From Adineta vaga (Eukaryota > Rotifera), in assembly GCA_021613535.1 (NCBI GenBank), contig CP075494.1, positions 7,254,001 through 7,318,000 on the forward strand: DNA of 64,000 bases. Reading direction: 5' to 3'. A model generated the notes under the pieces. It had not been told where the DNA came from. It saw nothing but the letters and a program-made list of their open reading frames with translations, and did no database searches. This document shows positions 1 through 18,605 of this stretch, in pieces (position 1 is the first letter of the stretch; the number at the start of each line of letters is the position of its first letter). A program made the translations under genes and the position numbers.

Positions 1-128
1 ATCAGCCACTAATCAAGCAAAAGAGCGAGCTGTGGTAATAAATAATCGAAAAGAAAAGATGATTAAATCTAATGCAATACAACTTTCTAATATTTGCCAT
101 ATTTCATTTTTCTAGATTGAGATAAGAT
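1..128 (+). promoter_or_regulatory. 5' flank and untranslated leader of POLR3B
   Basis: No coding sequence is seen. A pyrimidine-rich tract ending in TCTAG at 111-115 looks like a splice acceptor 13 bases before the POLR3B start codon. It could close a leader intron with a donor near 35 or receive a trans-spliced leader. The promoter itself cannot be defined because the window begins here. Confidence 0.4.
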
Positions 129-5021
<4,893 letters not shown>

Positions 5022-5077
5022 ATAAACAAAAAAGAGAACCTAAAACTATTCTAACTATCTGTTTTGTTTTTTCAGAT

Positions 5078-5900
5078 ATGGGAAACTATAATTCCACTCC
5101 CGATCTGACTAATACTGATAATATTATTAATAATAACAATATTTTTAAAGTTGATAATATAAATTCTTATGGTCGTAAACATTCTTCGGCAAAAATTCAA
5201 GTATCAGATGATAGTTTATGTATTCATCAAAAACATCGCCAATCATTATTTATTCCACTTGATACAATAAAACGTTATGGTCTTGATGATTCTATCTTCA
5301 TCCTTGAATGTGGCCGTCGTGCGCCACTGGGTCCAGCACGTTATGCATTTCGTTGTAAACAAGCCCAAAGTCTAGTTGATTGTTTAGATCAACGTATAAA
5401 TATGATTTCCACCGAATTATCAGATCAACAACAGCAACAAGATACGTCATTATTAAGTCTTACAAATGTTTCATCTACAATGAATAATCTCGGACGTATA
5501 CAATCAGCAATGTCGTTATCTTCAGCAACATCATTTTATAGAAATTCTGAGCCGGACCTATCTGAAAATTATTTTGCTTTCACAAGAGACAATAACGATC
5601 AATATTCACATGATATTGAAGTTAATTATACTGACTTCAAAAAATCAAATTCATCTGTAGAAACACCAGCTACTATCGAAACAGTAAGTGAATCTCTTTC
5701 ACAACTAAATTCTATACATTGAATTTTCTTTTCCTTTCCATCTTTAGCAAAAGTCAAATAATGCATCAGGAGTAGCAGCGGCAGCAACGGCGGCATCAAC
5801 AGCACGATCTTATGTTTATATTGATCATGAAAAAACGACAACACTCAAAGAAATAACGAAAGATCGATTACAACAACATCCGCGACGTACTGAAGCTTAA
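5078..5900 (+). CDS. FRS2-like membrane adaptor with IRS-type PTB domain
   Basis: Two exons (5078-5683, 5748-5900) encode 252 residues. The protein starts Met-Gly-Asn, giving a glycine suited to N-myristoylation as in FRS2/FRS3 adaptors. Residues about 22-110 look like an IRS-type phosphotyrosine-binding domain: a strand pattern, RYG at 66-68, and GRR at 79-81 followed by a GxxxYAFRC strand, matching the FRS2/DOK hallmark. The C-terminal half is Ser, Thr and Gln rich and holds a short Ala run. FRS2 proteins link FGF receptors to Ras-MAPK signalling, and an FGFR-type gene lies about 9 kb away. A DOK-type adaptor is the alternative. A splice acceptor (polypyrimidine tract then CAG at 5073-5075) lies two bases before the start codon with no obvious local donor, which suggests trans-splicing. 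Confidence 0.75.
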
Positions 5901-7146
5901 AAGGATGCGATCTTCCATCATTCTATTCTCATTTACTTTTCATTTCACTTCCTTTGTACATTCTTTGTAATATTGATTTTGATTAATTTATTACGAAAAC
6001 TATAATTTGCTGTGAAGTGCTCTCTCTCTCTCTCTATTAGTATTTGATTCATATTTTGTACTGTTTTTTGTATGTGGTTTTTTTCGCAATATAAAAGAAT
6101 TACTATATAACACCTTGCTTGTGTAGTATTTACCAATATGAATCACAATAATCAAGCAAGAACTATCAAACAACATGTATAAGAAACATACAGAAGTATA
6201 TCGGATGTATTGTTTCATCATTTTATATTGTTTGCCGTGACATGAATCCAAAATCGTCTCACAATAGTTCTTTGAATGATACGTATAGTTTTCTTCTTAA
6301 TCGACAAGTACAGTTTCACTAGAGAGCATTCTCGGTGATGTTAAAATGACTTTGCTGCAAAAGAATATGTGTGTAAGAAATTGTTTGATTAATTATAGCA
6401 CAGTAAACTAATCATTCAACGACTTCAACTACTTCGTTCATAATCTGATAAGATTCCATTCCAATCGATAGACACAAACAGATGAAAATGCAAGATTTGA
6501 CTAACATACGGTCTAGTCGTTTTCTAACAAATTATCGATGCAACAAAAAAGTGCTAACACTAATAACTCTGTTGACATTTTTCATCGTACTATAAAATTA
6601 TCAGATCCTATATGTAACAAAAAACAAGGACGATGTAGATGAATACATATTCAGTTGACATTTGATGTACACTATATTAAAATGAATCTCTATACTCTTT
6701 TGTAATATAAATTCAGTATAAAGATAAGTTGTATTTTTGTTTTCAAGTATTGTATTCCTGTTTGTATAGTTATTTAATGACCACATACTGCTACAATTTG
6801 TTTATGTAAATATATATATACGGAGATATTCATATTTAGCACGTGAAACTTTTTTTCAAGGAAGAAGAAACCAAAGAAAATAGAAGAGCATGAAATTAAA
6901 ACTGAGAATTAAAAGAAGACAAAAAGAGGCAAAGCTGAAACATAAACACAAGCAACAACAAATATATAGAATGTTTTCCTAAAAGAAAAAAGAGCATAAG
7001 AGTAGAGTACTTATACACGTACGCAAAAACGACTGAGTACACGACTACTACACAAGATAGATCATAGATTATAGAGATAAAGACAATCAAAAACAAAATA
7101 GATGATATTTTTTTTCTTTTAATTTCACATGCTCTTATTATTGCTT
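5901..7146. other. Intergenic, convergent 3' ends
   Basis: No supported gene. The stretch holds the 3' sides of the FRS2-like gene (plus) and the calcium sensor gene (minus), a TC dinucleotide run near 6020-6035, and AT-rich low-complexity sequence. Short open frames here lack splice support and protein-like composition. Confidence 0.5.
6020..6035. repeat. (TC)n microsatellite
   Basis: About eight perfect TC units lie in the gap between two convergent genes. Confidence 0.9.
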
Positions 7147-7958
7147 TTAAACATTAGGTGCTAATAATTGTCGAAGTACATCATCTTTAAGACAACCTTC
7201 AACGAATTCATCTCGAGAGATATTTTTATCATCATTAAGATCTAATTTTTCCATGATCTTCTTCACACGATTTTCTGGTGAATTGTCACTTTTACGATTT
7301 TCTTCGCCTAAGAACAAGAACATTTGAAATCCATTAATAATAATAATAGTGTAAGAAAAATGTCTCACCTAAAAGATCATAAATAGCCGTGATTACTTTG
7401 GTCATTTCTTTCTTATCGATCTAAATAGAAAAGAAAACAAACAATAATAGTTTGACATGACGTATGACTGAATTTCGAGGATTAATCACGCGCGTCTGTG
7501 TACAAATTAATAACTGATGCAACAATACATATCATGTCCTGTTGTATAGAACCGATATGTACATAAAGACAGAAGAAAAGCGATCTGTCCGTTCTTACTT
7601 GTCCATTCGAATTCATATCGTATATATCGAAAGCAAGACCAAGTTTATCTCGTACATCACCATTCGAATTAACATTGACAGCAAGTAAAAATTCGACAAA
7701 ATCAATATAACCATTATTATCCATATCGAATGTACGAAAGACTTGTGCACTATATTTTTCTGCTTCATGTTCAGGATAAAATTTCTTGTATACTTCAGTG
7801 AATTGTCGGGGTGATAATTTTCCATTTGGACAATCACGTAAAAAAGCGCTATGCCACTGGCGAATTTGTTCGGGTGTATAATTCGTATTTTTTGTCAGAC
7901 GATCGATTGTTTCATCGTCTAATTCTACACCAACTACTTTACTTTCTTTTTGACCCAT
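7147..7958 (-). CDS. Neuronal calcium sensor, proximal 5' form
   Basis: Three exons (7599-7958, 7369-7420, 7147-7307) give 190 residues, the usual size for the frequenin/hippocalcin/neurocalcin family of myristoylated EF-hand calcium switches. It starts MGQKESK, with a myristoylation glycine. EF1 carries the Cys-Pro-x-Gly change (43-46) that disables calcium binding throughout this family. EF2 (loop 78-89) and EF3 (114-125) keep the ligand residues. EF4 (160-171) has Lys where Gly is usual at loop position 6, so its binding is uncertain. The first 120 codons lie in a single exon, while the second half is split. The junction between exons 1 and 2 is phase 0 and falls inside the EF3 loop. A second 5' half about 1 kb upstream could splice to the same two terminal exons. 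Confidence 0.88.
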
Positions 7959-8855
7959 TCGGTATTATTGTTCTGAAGAAAAATTCTATCTGAATAAAGG
8001 TGATCGTGATACGCGTAATAATATGGCAAACGGCAAAGAGTAATGAAAGTGAAAACAAAACAAATGAGAATAGGAGAAAAAGAAGAGAAAGGTATTATTG
8101 ACAAGGAACAATGTATGAAAACAAAACAATAGAACACACCAAACAATAAATGATGCGCTATTCGATGGCTAACACACGCACTCAAATCGCTTATATGTTT
8201 TGTCTTCTACTTAATACAATTCTTCTCTCTCGCTCTCTATCTCGTTTTTTCTCTCTGTCCTATGACGACAAATATTGTCGACAAGTCAGCAGCTTGTAAA
8301 AAGAAACGAAAGAAGAGAAATAGTTATTAAAGATGCACTATGCGTATATGTATACATCTAATTGATATTCCGTTTTCTAGCTCTTATTATTATTACTATA
8401 TATATATATGTATTCTTATTGACGATCCAATGTAACAGCAGTGTGCGATGATGCGATACTGTGAGTGTCCTTTTTCGACGTTTGTTTATAAGGTCGACAT
8501 TTTCCATCCAATAAGTAATAGAAACTATGGGAAGAAAATCTATTGCCAAGAGAAAAATATCATAGAGAAAAAAACACAGCCATTAGGTTCTTGTTTAAAT
8601 ATATTCGACCAATATAGGAGTAAAAATACTGACAAAAACAATTCGTATGTTATTTCTTCAATTGTTCGACGGCGCGAATGACGATATGTAGATGTTGGCA
8701 ACAGCTGCTCTTATTTTTGCTTCATAATAAAAAACACGATCGACAAATTGAGTATGCAAATTCAGATTACATTCGCGAGCGTAAGTTACATTTATCGAAT
8801 CGAAAAATATTCTCATTCATTCTTTCACAACAATTTCTTTTCATATTTATATTAC
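7959..8855. other. Spacer between the two calcium sensor 5' halves
   Basis: I looked on the minus strand for separate EF3-EF4 exons belonging to the distal half and found none. It probably holds the proximal promoter and an intron of the distal form. It contains short TC and TA runs near 8223-8260 and 8398-8410. Confidence 0.45.
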
Positions 8856-9468
8856 CTTTCCATTTTTATTCATGTCATACATATCAAAAGCCAATCGAAG
8901 TTTTTCCCGAATATCACCTAAAGTATTAATATGAAATATCATTTTTAGTTAATTAGATCATTTCTAGAACGAACCATGTGATGTTATATTAACAGCAATA
9001 AGAAATTCCACGAAGTCAATATATCCATTATCATCTGAATCTAATTAGTGATGATGATGATGAAAGTAATAGATTGTTAGATATATTTTTCTTTTTCAAA
9101 TTCTATATTTACCAAATGTTTTGAAAACTTGAGAACAGAATTTTTCTGCTTTGCCTTCCGGATAGAATTTCTTAAAAGTAAAACAAAAGACAATAAAATT
9201 AATCCGTTTTTTTATTTAATTAATCAATTGAATACCTTGTAGACTTCTAAGAATTTCTTTTTGTCAAGTTTACCACTAGGACAATCACTAGAGAATAAGA
9301 CAAAGATAATAAATTGAATTAATTTAGATAATTCTTATACCGAAGAAATCCTTGATGCCAATCATTAATTTGTTGTCGTGAATATGTTGTATTTTTTGTT
9401 AATCGTTCAATTTCTTCATCAGATAAATGAGTTAAATCTTTTTTATGTTTACTCGTTTTTTGACCCAT
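8856..9468 (-). CDS. Neuronal calcium sensor, distal alternative 5' half
   Basis: Five small exons (9341-9468, 9236-9287, 9113-9170, 8975-9040, 8856-8917) join to 122 codons. They encode a second MGQK start, the Cys-Pro-Ser-Gly version of EF1, a complete EF2 loop (DSDDNGYIDFVE) and the first seven residues of EF3 (DMNKNGK). The last exon ends in phase 0 at a good donor (GTAATATA), exactly the phase and loop position at which the proximal form joins 7369-7420. Splicing to exons 7369-7420 and 7147-7307 would give a complete 192-residue sensor. No private C-terminal exons are visible. The alternative is a truncated duplicate. The fourth intron has a weak donor (GTTCGT). Confidence 0.75.
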
Positions 9469-10259
9469 TTCGTTTTTGTTTACAAGTTTGATTAGATACA
9501 ACAAACTTTTTAATCGATTTCAATAATACTTCTATAAGAAAAACATAAGAATGTAGAGATGTAGAGATTATCGACACAAAAACAAAGATTAACGACTATA
9601 TGACATACAATATAATCGAATTTTGTCTTCTATCCAAACAATTTATGATATGCAAGAAATGAATAATCAATACGATGAATAACTCTTCTATCGAATCATA
9701 CTGATACTCAGTAAATAAAAACCATAGGCACATACATTTATTCATACATTATAGTTATATGTATAAACGCAAGAACAAGTAGTTAGGTCGAACGCATGCG
9801 CGCACACACACACACCAAACACACTACGTATTACAAAAAAATATATGCGTTCTTTCTTTTTTTTACTACATCCTGCATTCTCTCATAACGACGAAGACGA
9901 CCGACGACGATCATCGTAGCAGTAACGGCAGCATTGCTTCATTGTGGTTGTCAAAAAAAAAGAGAAGCGGACCGGTCGAATAAACGAACGAGAAAGAAAG
10001 AAAGAAAGAAAGAAAGAGACACAGACAGAAAGAAAAGTAAATGCCGTTATTCATTATAATATTCTTTTTCTTTTCTGTGCTTCTTTCTCCAATGTATTCT
10101 ACTAACAATGATAAACCATTACACAAGCATCAGACTATACGCTGAAGCTTTATATACTTCCAATCATTATTAAATTGTTTATCTCATATATATTTCTTCG
10201 CTTGTTCTTTAATATGTAAATGAAATACAAAAGAAAAAAACAAAAACTTTCGTTTTAAG
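9469..10259. other. Intergenic with simple repeats
   Basis: Upstream region of the distal calcium sensor form and 3' flank of the next minus-strand gene. It has a short CA run near 9803-9814 and an AGAA repeat at 9991-10017. No gene is supported. Confidence 0.5.
9991..10017. repeat. (GAAA)n microsatellite
   Basis: Six to seven perfect GAAA units between genes. Confidence 0.9.
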
Positions 10260-11003
10260 TTAATAAAAACTTTCAATAGGCCAATTAGAAAACTTTAATT
10301 GTTTTTGTATTGGATTACCATAATAAGCTGCTGTTGTATTTCCATAGATTTCGACTGCATTCTGTGGTAAAACTCGCCATCCAATTATCTAGATAATCAA
10401 GACAATTCTTTAATGAAGCAAAGAAATATCCTTAGTATCGAAACTAACATCATTTTCCGTTTGAGGAAATGCTCCTAAGATACGACGACGACGTTGACCG
10501 CTCAAACGTTGATTTAGGGGTGGAAGAATGTCACTTGATTGTTGCCATTCAGGACGTTTTAATGAAATAATATCATTCTCTCGAGAAATATCATGAACTT
10601 TCGCCATATTTTTATACATCTGGAATATATTATTAATCAAGAAATATTTCTCATAGAAGAAATAATCCTACTTGACGATATTCATTGGCAAACCATGGAT
10701 CAAATTTCGTTGCCCATGTTCGATTTGTTGCTTCATCTTTCAAAATAATCTCTGTTCTAGAAAAAAATGTTTTTCAATTTTTTTCCCTTTCACAATGATT
10801 TGATCTTACTTGTATGCAAGCAATGCAGTGTAATTGATAAAATCCGCACTCTTTGATCGAGTATTAGTTGATTGATTATTTTTCGTAGTTGTTCGAATTG
10901 CTGGTCGACTTTTTGAAACTAAATAAATTTGTCAAAAAATAAAAATTCGTCTTTTGATTATCACTTGTTATATTTTACCATGATGAGCATTTTCTTTGGA
11001 CAT
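10260..11003 (-). CDS. Uncharacterised 172-residue protein, possibly LLC1/C20orf85-like ciliary protein
   Basis: Five exons (10979-11003, 10810-10918, 10672-10756, 10449-10619, 10260-10388) keep phase throughout and give 172 residues. The fourth intron (10389-10448, donor GTTAGT, acceptor CTAG) must be removed; without it the frame stops early. The protein is basic and has no signal peptide or membrane segment. A Trp-rich segment (WATKFDPWFANEY) is followed about 60 residues later by IIGWR. A similar late IGWR motif occurs in the LLC1/C20orf85 family of axonemal microtubule inner proteins, but the match rests on memory of a short motif, so I treat the family as tentative. The codon phase evidence that this is a real gene is strong. 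Confidence 0.6.
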
Positions 11004-12532
11004 ATTAACTATTAAAAATAAATAAATATACAAGTATGATTTCTTCTCTTTATTGAAATCTCTTAGAATTAAATGGAACAAACCAAGCGATTCAAATCAT
11101 ATCTTCCAATCTCGATCTTGTTCTAGAGTTCTTTTAGTCCTGAAATCGTTCCTAGAAGATTTTTCGATGAAAATAAACAACCTCGCCCTATCGAAACTAA
11201 TTTCATTCCTATTCATCGAGAGAAATGACTGGTAACTAAATGATTAATAATCTTTGTTGTATTACCTTAGTTTGACTGATGATGTTGAATTAAATTATAC
11301 GCAAATACACAAATGATTTGAAAGGAAAATGAATTCATTTTTCAAAAAAGAAAAAGTATTTTTAATCAATCACCTATGTAGTTCTTTCAACAGTTAAATA
11401 AACAGGAAATATGATCGAACAATGAACCGGATATACCCATTATTTCGTCTTATGATATAAGATTAAGGGTAAAATGCGACTTGAATTGAATCTTACGAGC
11501 AGGTAAAGTTTGATGAATTACACTTAAGAATATCTGCACAGGTTTGACTACAGATTGTTCAATCATTTTGTAACGTATGAGATGAAATGACAATGGATAG
11601 AATTAGTATGTACTTTGTTTGTGGAATTAATTTCAATCACATTAGCACACATTTCCAGAGAATAAACAGCGATAAAGGAAACATTTACACGGTGGTTATG
11701 AAACGATGTCTTGTATAATCACGGATTCAATAATATGATATCAATTAACACACAGGGTTTATATATATAATATGTTCAATCAATTACTATCGATTTCTGG
11801 TATTTGAGATTACTATAGAAACATTATTAAAAGATGGTAAACTAGTTTTCATTGAAGTCATATCGAAAACTTAATGGAAATAATCAGCAATAATTTGCAT
11901 CTCATGATGTAATCTCTAATATCTCGTAATCAAGAACTTATTCCAATTGAATGTTCTATGACTATAAAGAATTGATCATAACGAATCGTTACAAATTTCC
12001 AATGTCAACCTATCAAAAATGGTTCAATGAAGACATATTGACATTGATCAATTGATTAGCTCATCTGTATCAACAGTAAACAAAACATTGTTATATAATA
12101 AGTACAACTCAGTTCAAACAGTTTCACCATTGCGCATCTCAAAACAACGATATGTCACGAGATCTTTGTATTCATTCTTCATGTCAACAGTGTAAAAAAG
12201 TAATAAATGATGTTTATGAATAACCTTTATCAGGATGATTAGATCTGACAGAAAACATTCGATTAATAGTATCCATATTTTTGTCTTGCACAAAATTTTG
12301 TTTTATTAGTTTTTCACACATGCACATGTTGACAAAAAAGAATTTGAAGAAGAAAAAGTTTGAGCTAGAAATGATGAATACATACGCACACATGAGAAGA
12401 GAAAAAGCACATAAACAACAGATACATTAAGAACAAAAGAAAAAGAGAAGAGATAGAGAGAAAGAAGCTTGTAAGCAAAAAAAAGAAAGAGAAAATTATT
12501 CTTGATTGCAAATAAGAAAGAAATTTTCATTA
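11004..12532. other. Intergenic, nothing recognised
   Basis: Upstream flank of the 172-residue gene and 3' flank of the Ras-like gene. The open frame at 11053-11235 has no splice or compositional support. No repeats of note. Confidence 0.5.
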
Positions 12533-13251
12533 TTACATCAGTCGACATCGACTTAAATATCGACGTTTTTTTCGTTTCTTTTTTATTGGATTTTGATTTT
12601 GATTCTGTAGTCTAATTGCACGAACAAGTTCGTGAAATGCAGCATCAACATTAACTGGTGGAACTTTGGCACTCGTTTCAATATATGGAATTTGTAATTC
12701 AGTTGCTAATTCACGACCTTCTTCTTCGGATACTTTGCGTAGATGAACTAAATCAATTTTATTTGCTACAAGTATCATTGGATAAGATTTTCTATTCAAA
12801 TAAATAAATAGATTTGTTTTGTCTTTGGAAGAAACTCAAATGAAAATCTACCTGTCTTTAACTCGAAGAATTTGATTATAAAATTGTCGTGTATTTTTAA
12901 ATGAATTTGGATCAATCACAGAATAAACAATAAGAAAACCATCACCTTTACGCATATATTGTTCACGTAAAGCAGAAAATTCCTCTTGACCAGCTGTATC
13001 AAGAACATCAAGGACACAAACTTGTCGATCAACTTCAACATGTTGAATGTAACTATCTTCAATCGTTGGGTCATAATCTTCAACGAACATTTTTTGAAAG
13101 AACTACAAAACAAAAATATTATTACGATACGCCTATTAGTGAATGATTCATTCAGATTTACTTGAATAGTCAAGGCCGATTTGCCAACACCACCTTCACC
13201 GACGACCACCAATTTATAGGTAACAGCATTGTCAGGCGGGGCACTTTGCAT
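12533..13251 (-). CDS. M-Ras-type small GTPase
   Basis: Three exons (13162-13251, 12852-13102, 12533-12791) give 199 residues. It is a membrane-anchored molecular switch of the Ras family. The P-loop GEGGVGKS is at 18-25, the effector region YDPTIEDSY at 40-48, DTAGQEE at 65-71, the guanine-specificity NKID at 124-127 and ETSAK at 152-156. The C-terminus is a strongly basic run followed by a CAAX box (CRLM), predicting prenylation. The stretches [19 protein letters not shown] and [16 protein letters not shown] resemble M-Ras more than H-Ras, R-Ras or Ral. The ATG at 13251 is the only sensible start. It lies downstream of, and on the same strand as, the FGFR-type gene. Confidence 0.88.
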
Positions 13252-14120
13252 GATGAACACCGGAAATACTCTGTAGATTGATTTTGTGTTAAAGAATAGT
13301 ACGAAGTAGCATAGCGTGTCAATTGCGATGGAAATGAGTCATCAATATAGTGACGAAAAGCGAAGAGAGAGAAAGATACGATAGAATGGACATGTCTGTC
13401 AGTCAGTCAACAATAACATGAAACGAAGAAGATCCCAGGAAGAAAAATCAACGAGAAAAGACTGAGAAAGAAATATTTATATAAGAAGAGGAAAAAGAAA
13501 AGAAGACGAGTGCAAAAAGGAAAAATAACAGTAAGTTACATGGATTGATGGTAATCTTTTTCCAATTAATAATAAGCATTGAGAAAGATGACGCTAAGAA
13601 CTGGAAGTAGAAAAATGTAATATAAGATTGCAGCAAGCGACATCATATAAAGTAAATTGAACTGTAGTTGAACACAGTTATTTTGCTTGAACAAGAGTGA
13701 TCATTTTTGGTTACGCTAAAGAACATAACATTCGATCATATTCTAAAGAATGTAACAAAATGACTTCTATACTTCTTCTTGATGAAGAATATTAGTTTGT
13801 ACAACTGTTAGTCTCATGAGCCTCGATCCTATGTAAGCTTCGTTTGACTTTTCTCGCTAACTATCGTCGAATGATTTCATGAAGTAGATTCTAAGTAAAT
13901 AGTATTTTTATCTATGAATAACTAAATATCTTTTCCAATAGACAAATTATCAAAATATTTGTTGAGTAATCTTCGTTTTTTTATATATTGCAAATAAACG
14001 TTTTAAAAAAAATATTTGACACAAAAAGAAAGAAAAGCAACAAAACAACAGAAAAACAATTCAAAGTCAAATGCTATGTATACAAAATGTCTGATGATGA
14101 TGATGATTTATAGAGGAAAG
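13252..14120. other. Intergenic between FGFR-type and Ras-type genes
   Basis: Likely holds the 3' untranslated region of the receptor gene and the promoter of the GTPase gene. No coding exon or structured element is recognised. Confidence 0.5.
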
Positions 14121-17293
<3,173 letters not shown>

Positions 17294-18365
17294 GATCTGA
17301 AAGACAGAAAGAAAGATAGAACGACAGGCCAGTTGATTAATACATTTTGACATTTGGTCTCAATGTAATTCAATGAAATGGTCCTTGTAAGATACTAATC
17401 AAATCTTCTACTTCTGTCCTTAAGAAGACTGCGAATGATTATTGTTGTCTACTGCTGTTTATCAATTGATCAAACAGAAGGTGGGAGAAATAATTCCGTC
17501 GATCGGCATATCTTCGTTAGAGAAAATGTCAATCAGATCTAATAACATGCAAAAATTAGTATTCTTTATGAATACTCGAAGAAATTCGAGATGTTTTTCT
17601 TTACATCTCTTTTTTCTTTATCTCTAACAATCTAATTATCTAACCTTCATAGAGAATCGTGAAATGATTGAAAATTATGTTTTGATGGTGAAAAGAGAAA
17701 AAAATAATGAATGAAATTGTCAAAAAGAAATGTAGACAGTTATAATATGTGACGCAGTTAGATTTGAAAACATTAATAATAATTCCTTTCTATTTGACAA
17801 TCGATTTAGACTTGATCACGAATATAATCAAATCCTATAACTGCAACTGTCATTGTAAATAAACAGGAACATTCAAACTTTCTTACTCCTCGTCATTTGA
17901 AATCTATGCTTATGAAAAAAGAAATCATGAAAGGTAAAATGAATGAATGAATGTTTATGGTACGACTACTTGTCATGAGATGTTTCAACACAATTATAAA
18001 CATGCAGAAGTATACACGCAAGTTTAACACAAATGAAGGTTAACAAAAAATCCTTGAAAACTTCGATGATATACAAGAGAAGAAGATATAAATAATTATG
18101 AAGAATAAATTCTCTTTCTCAGTTGATAATCTTCGATGAGAAAAGACAAAAGAAAGTTTACAATAACTATGATCTATTCAAATGTTTATCTTAGAGAAAT
18201 ATTGCTCATATACACACGCATGTACCTAGCTATAAGTCAAGGAAAGAATAAGCAATCAAAAGGAGAGTATGATCACTCAAATGAACATCAATGAAGAGGT
18301 TTGCAATCATATAGATATACTTCAATACTTTCCTTTATAGATTCTATAGTGCAATCACATGTACT

Positions 18366-18366
<1 letters not shown>

Positions 18367-18398
<32 letters not shown>
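18367..18398. repeat. (TCA)n microsatellite
   Basis: About ten perfect TCA units in intergenic DNA; one minus-strand frame reads it as poly-Met, which is not coding. Confidence 0.9.
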
Positions 18399-18584
18399 GC
18401 CGTCTCGTTGTATTCAAGGGCGTATATGAGAGCGCAATTATTCTTGCTTTTTTTTCTCAACAACGCACCCTGCAGTAAGACACAATGATGACTTTCTTCG
18501 CCTTTACGTACAACATATGTACACATAAACTCAAACAAATAAGCATTCTTAACCTTCTGCTCTGTTCAACTTAAAATAAAGAAA

Positions 18585-18605
18585 GAAGAAGAAGAAGAAG
18601 AAGAA
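18585..18605. repeat. (GAA)n microsatellite
   Basis: Seven GAA units in the same gene-free stretch. Confidence 0.85.

Noticed and set aside
9991-10017. Repeat array as a CRISPR or telomere-like array
   Set aside because: It is a plain tetranucleotide microsatellite without spacers; no telomeric repeat was seen anywhere in the window.
10389-10448. Coding tail after END in the 172-residue gene, giving an early stop
   Set aside because: The segment starts GTTAGT and ends CTAG; removing it joins two open exons in phase, so the tail is intronic.
18344-18538. Minus-strand frame with a run of methionines
   Set aside because: Produced by the TCA microsatellite; no other support.
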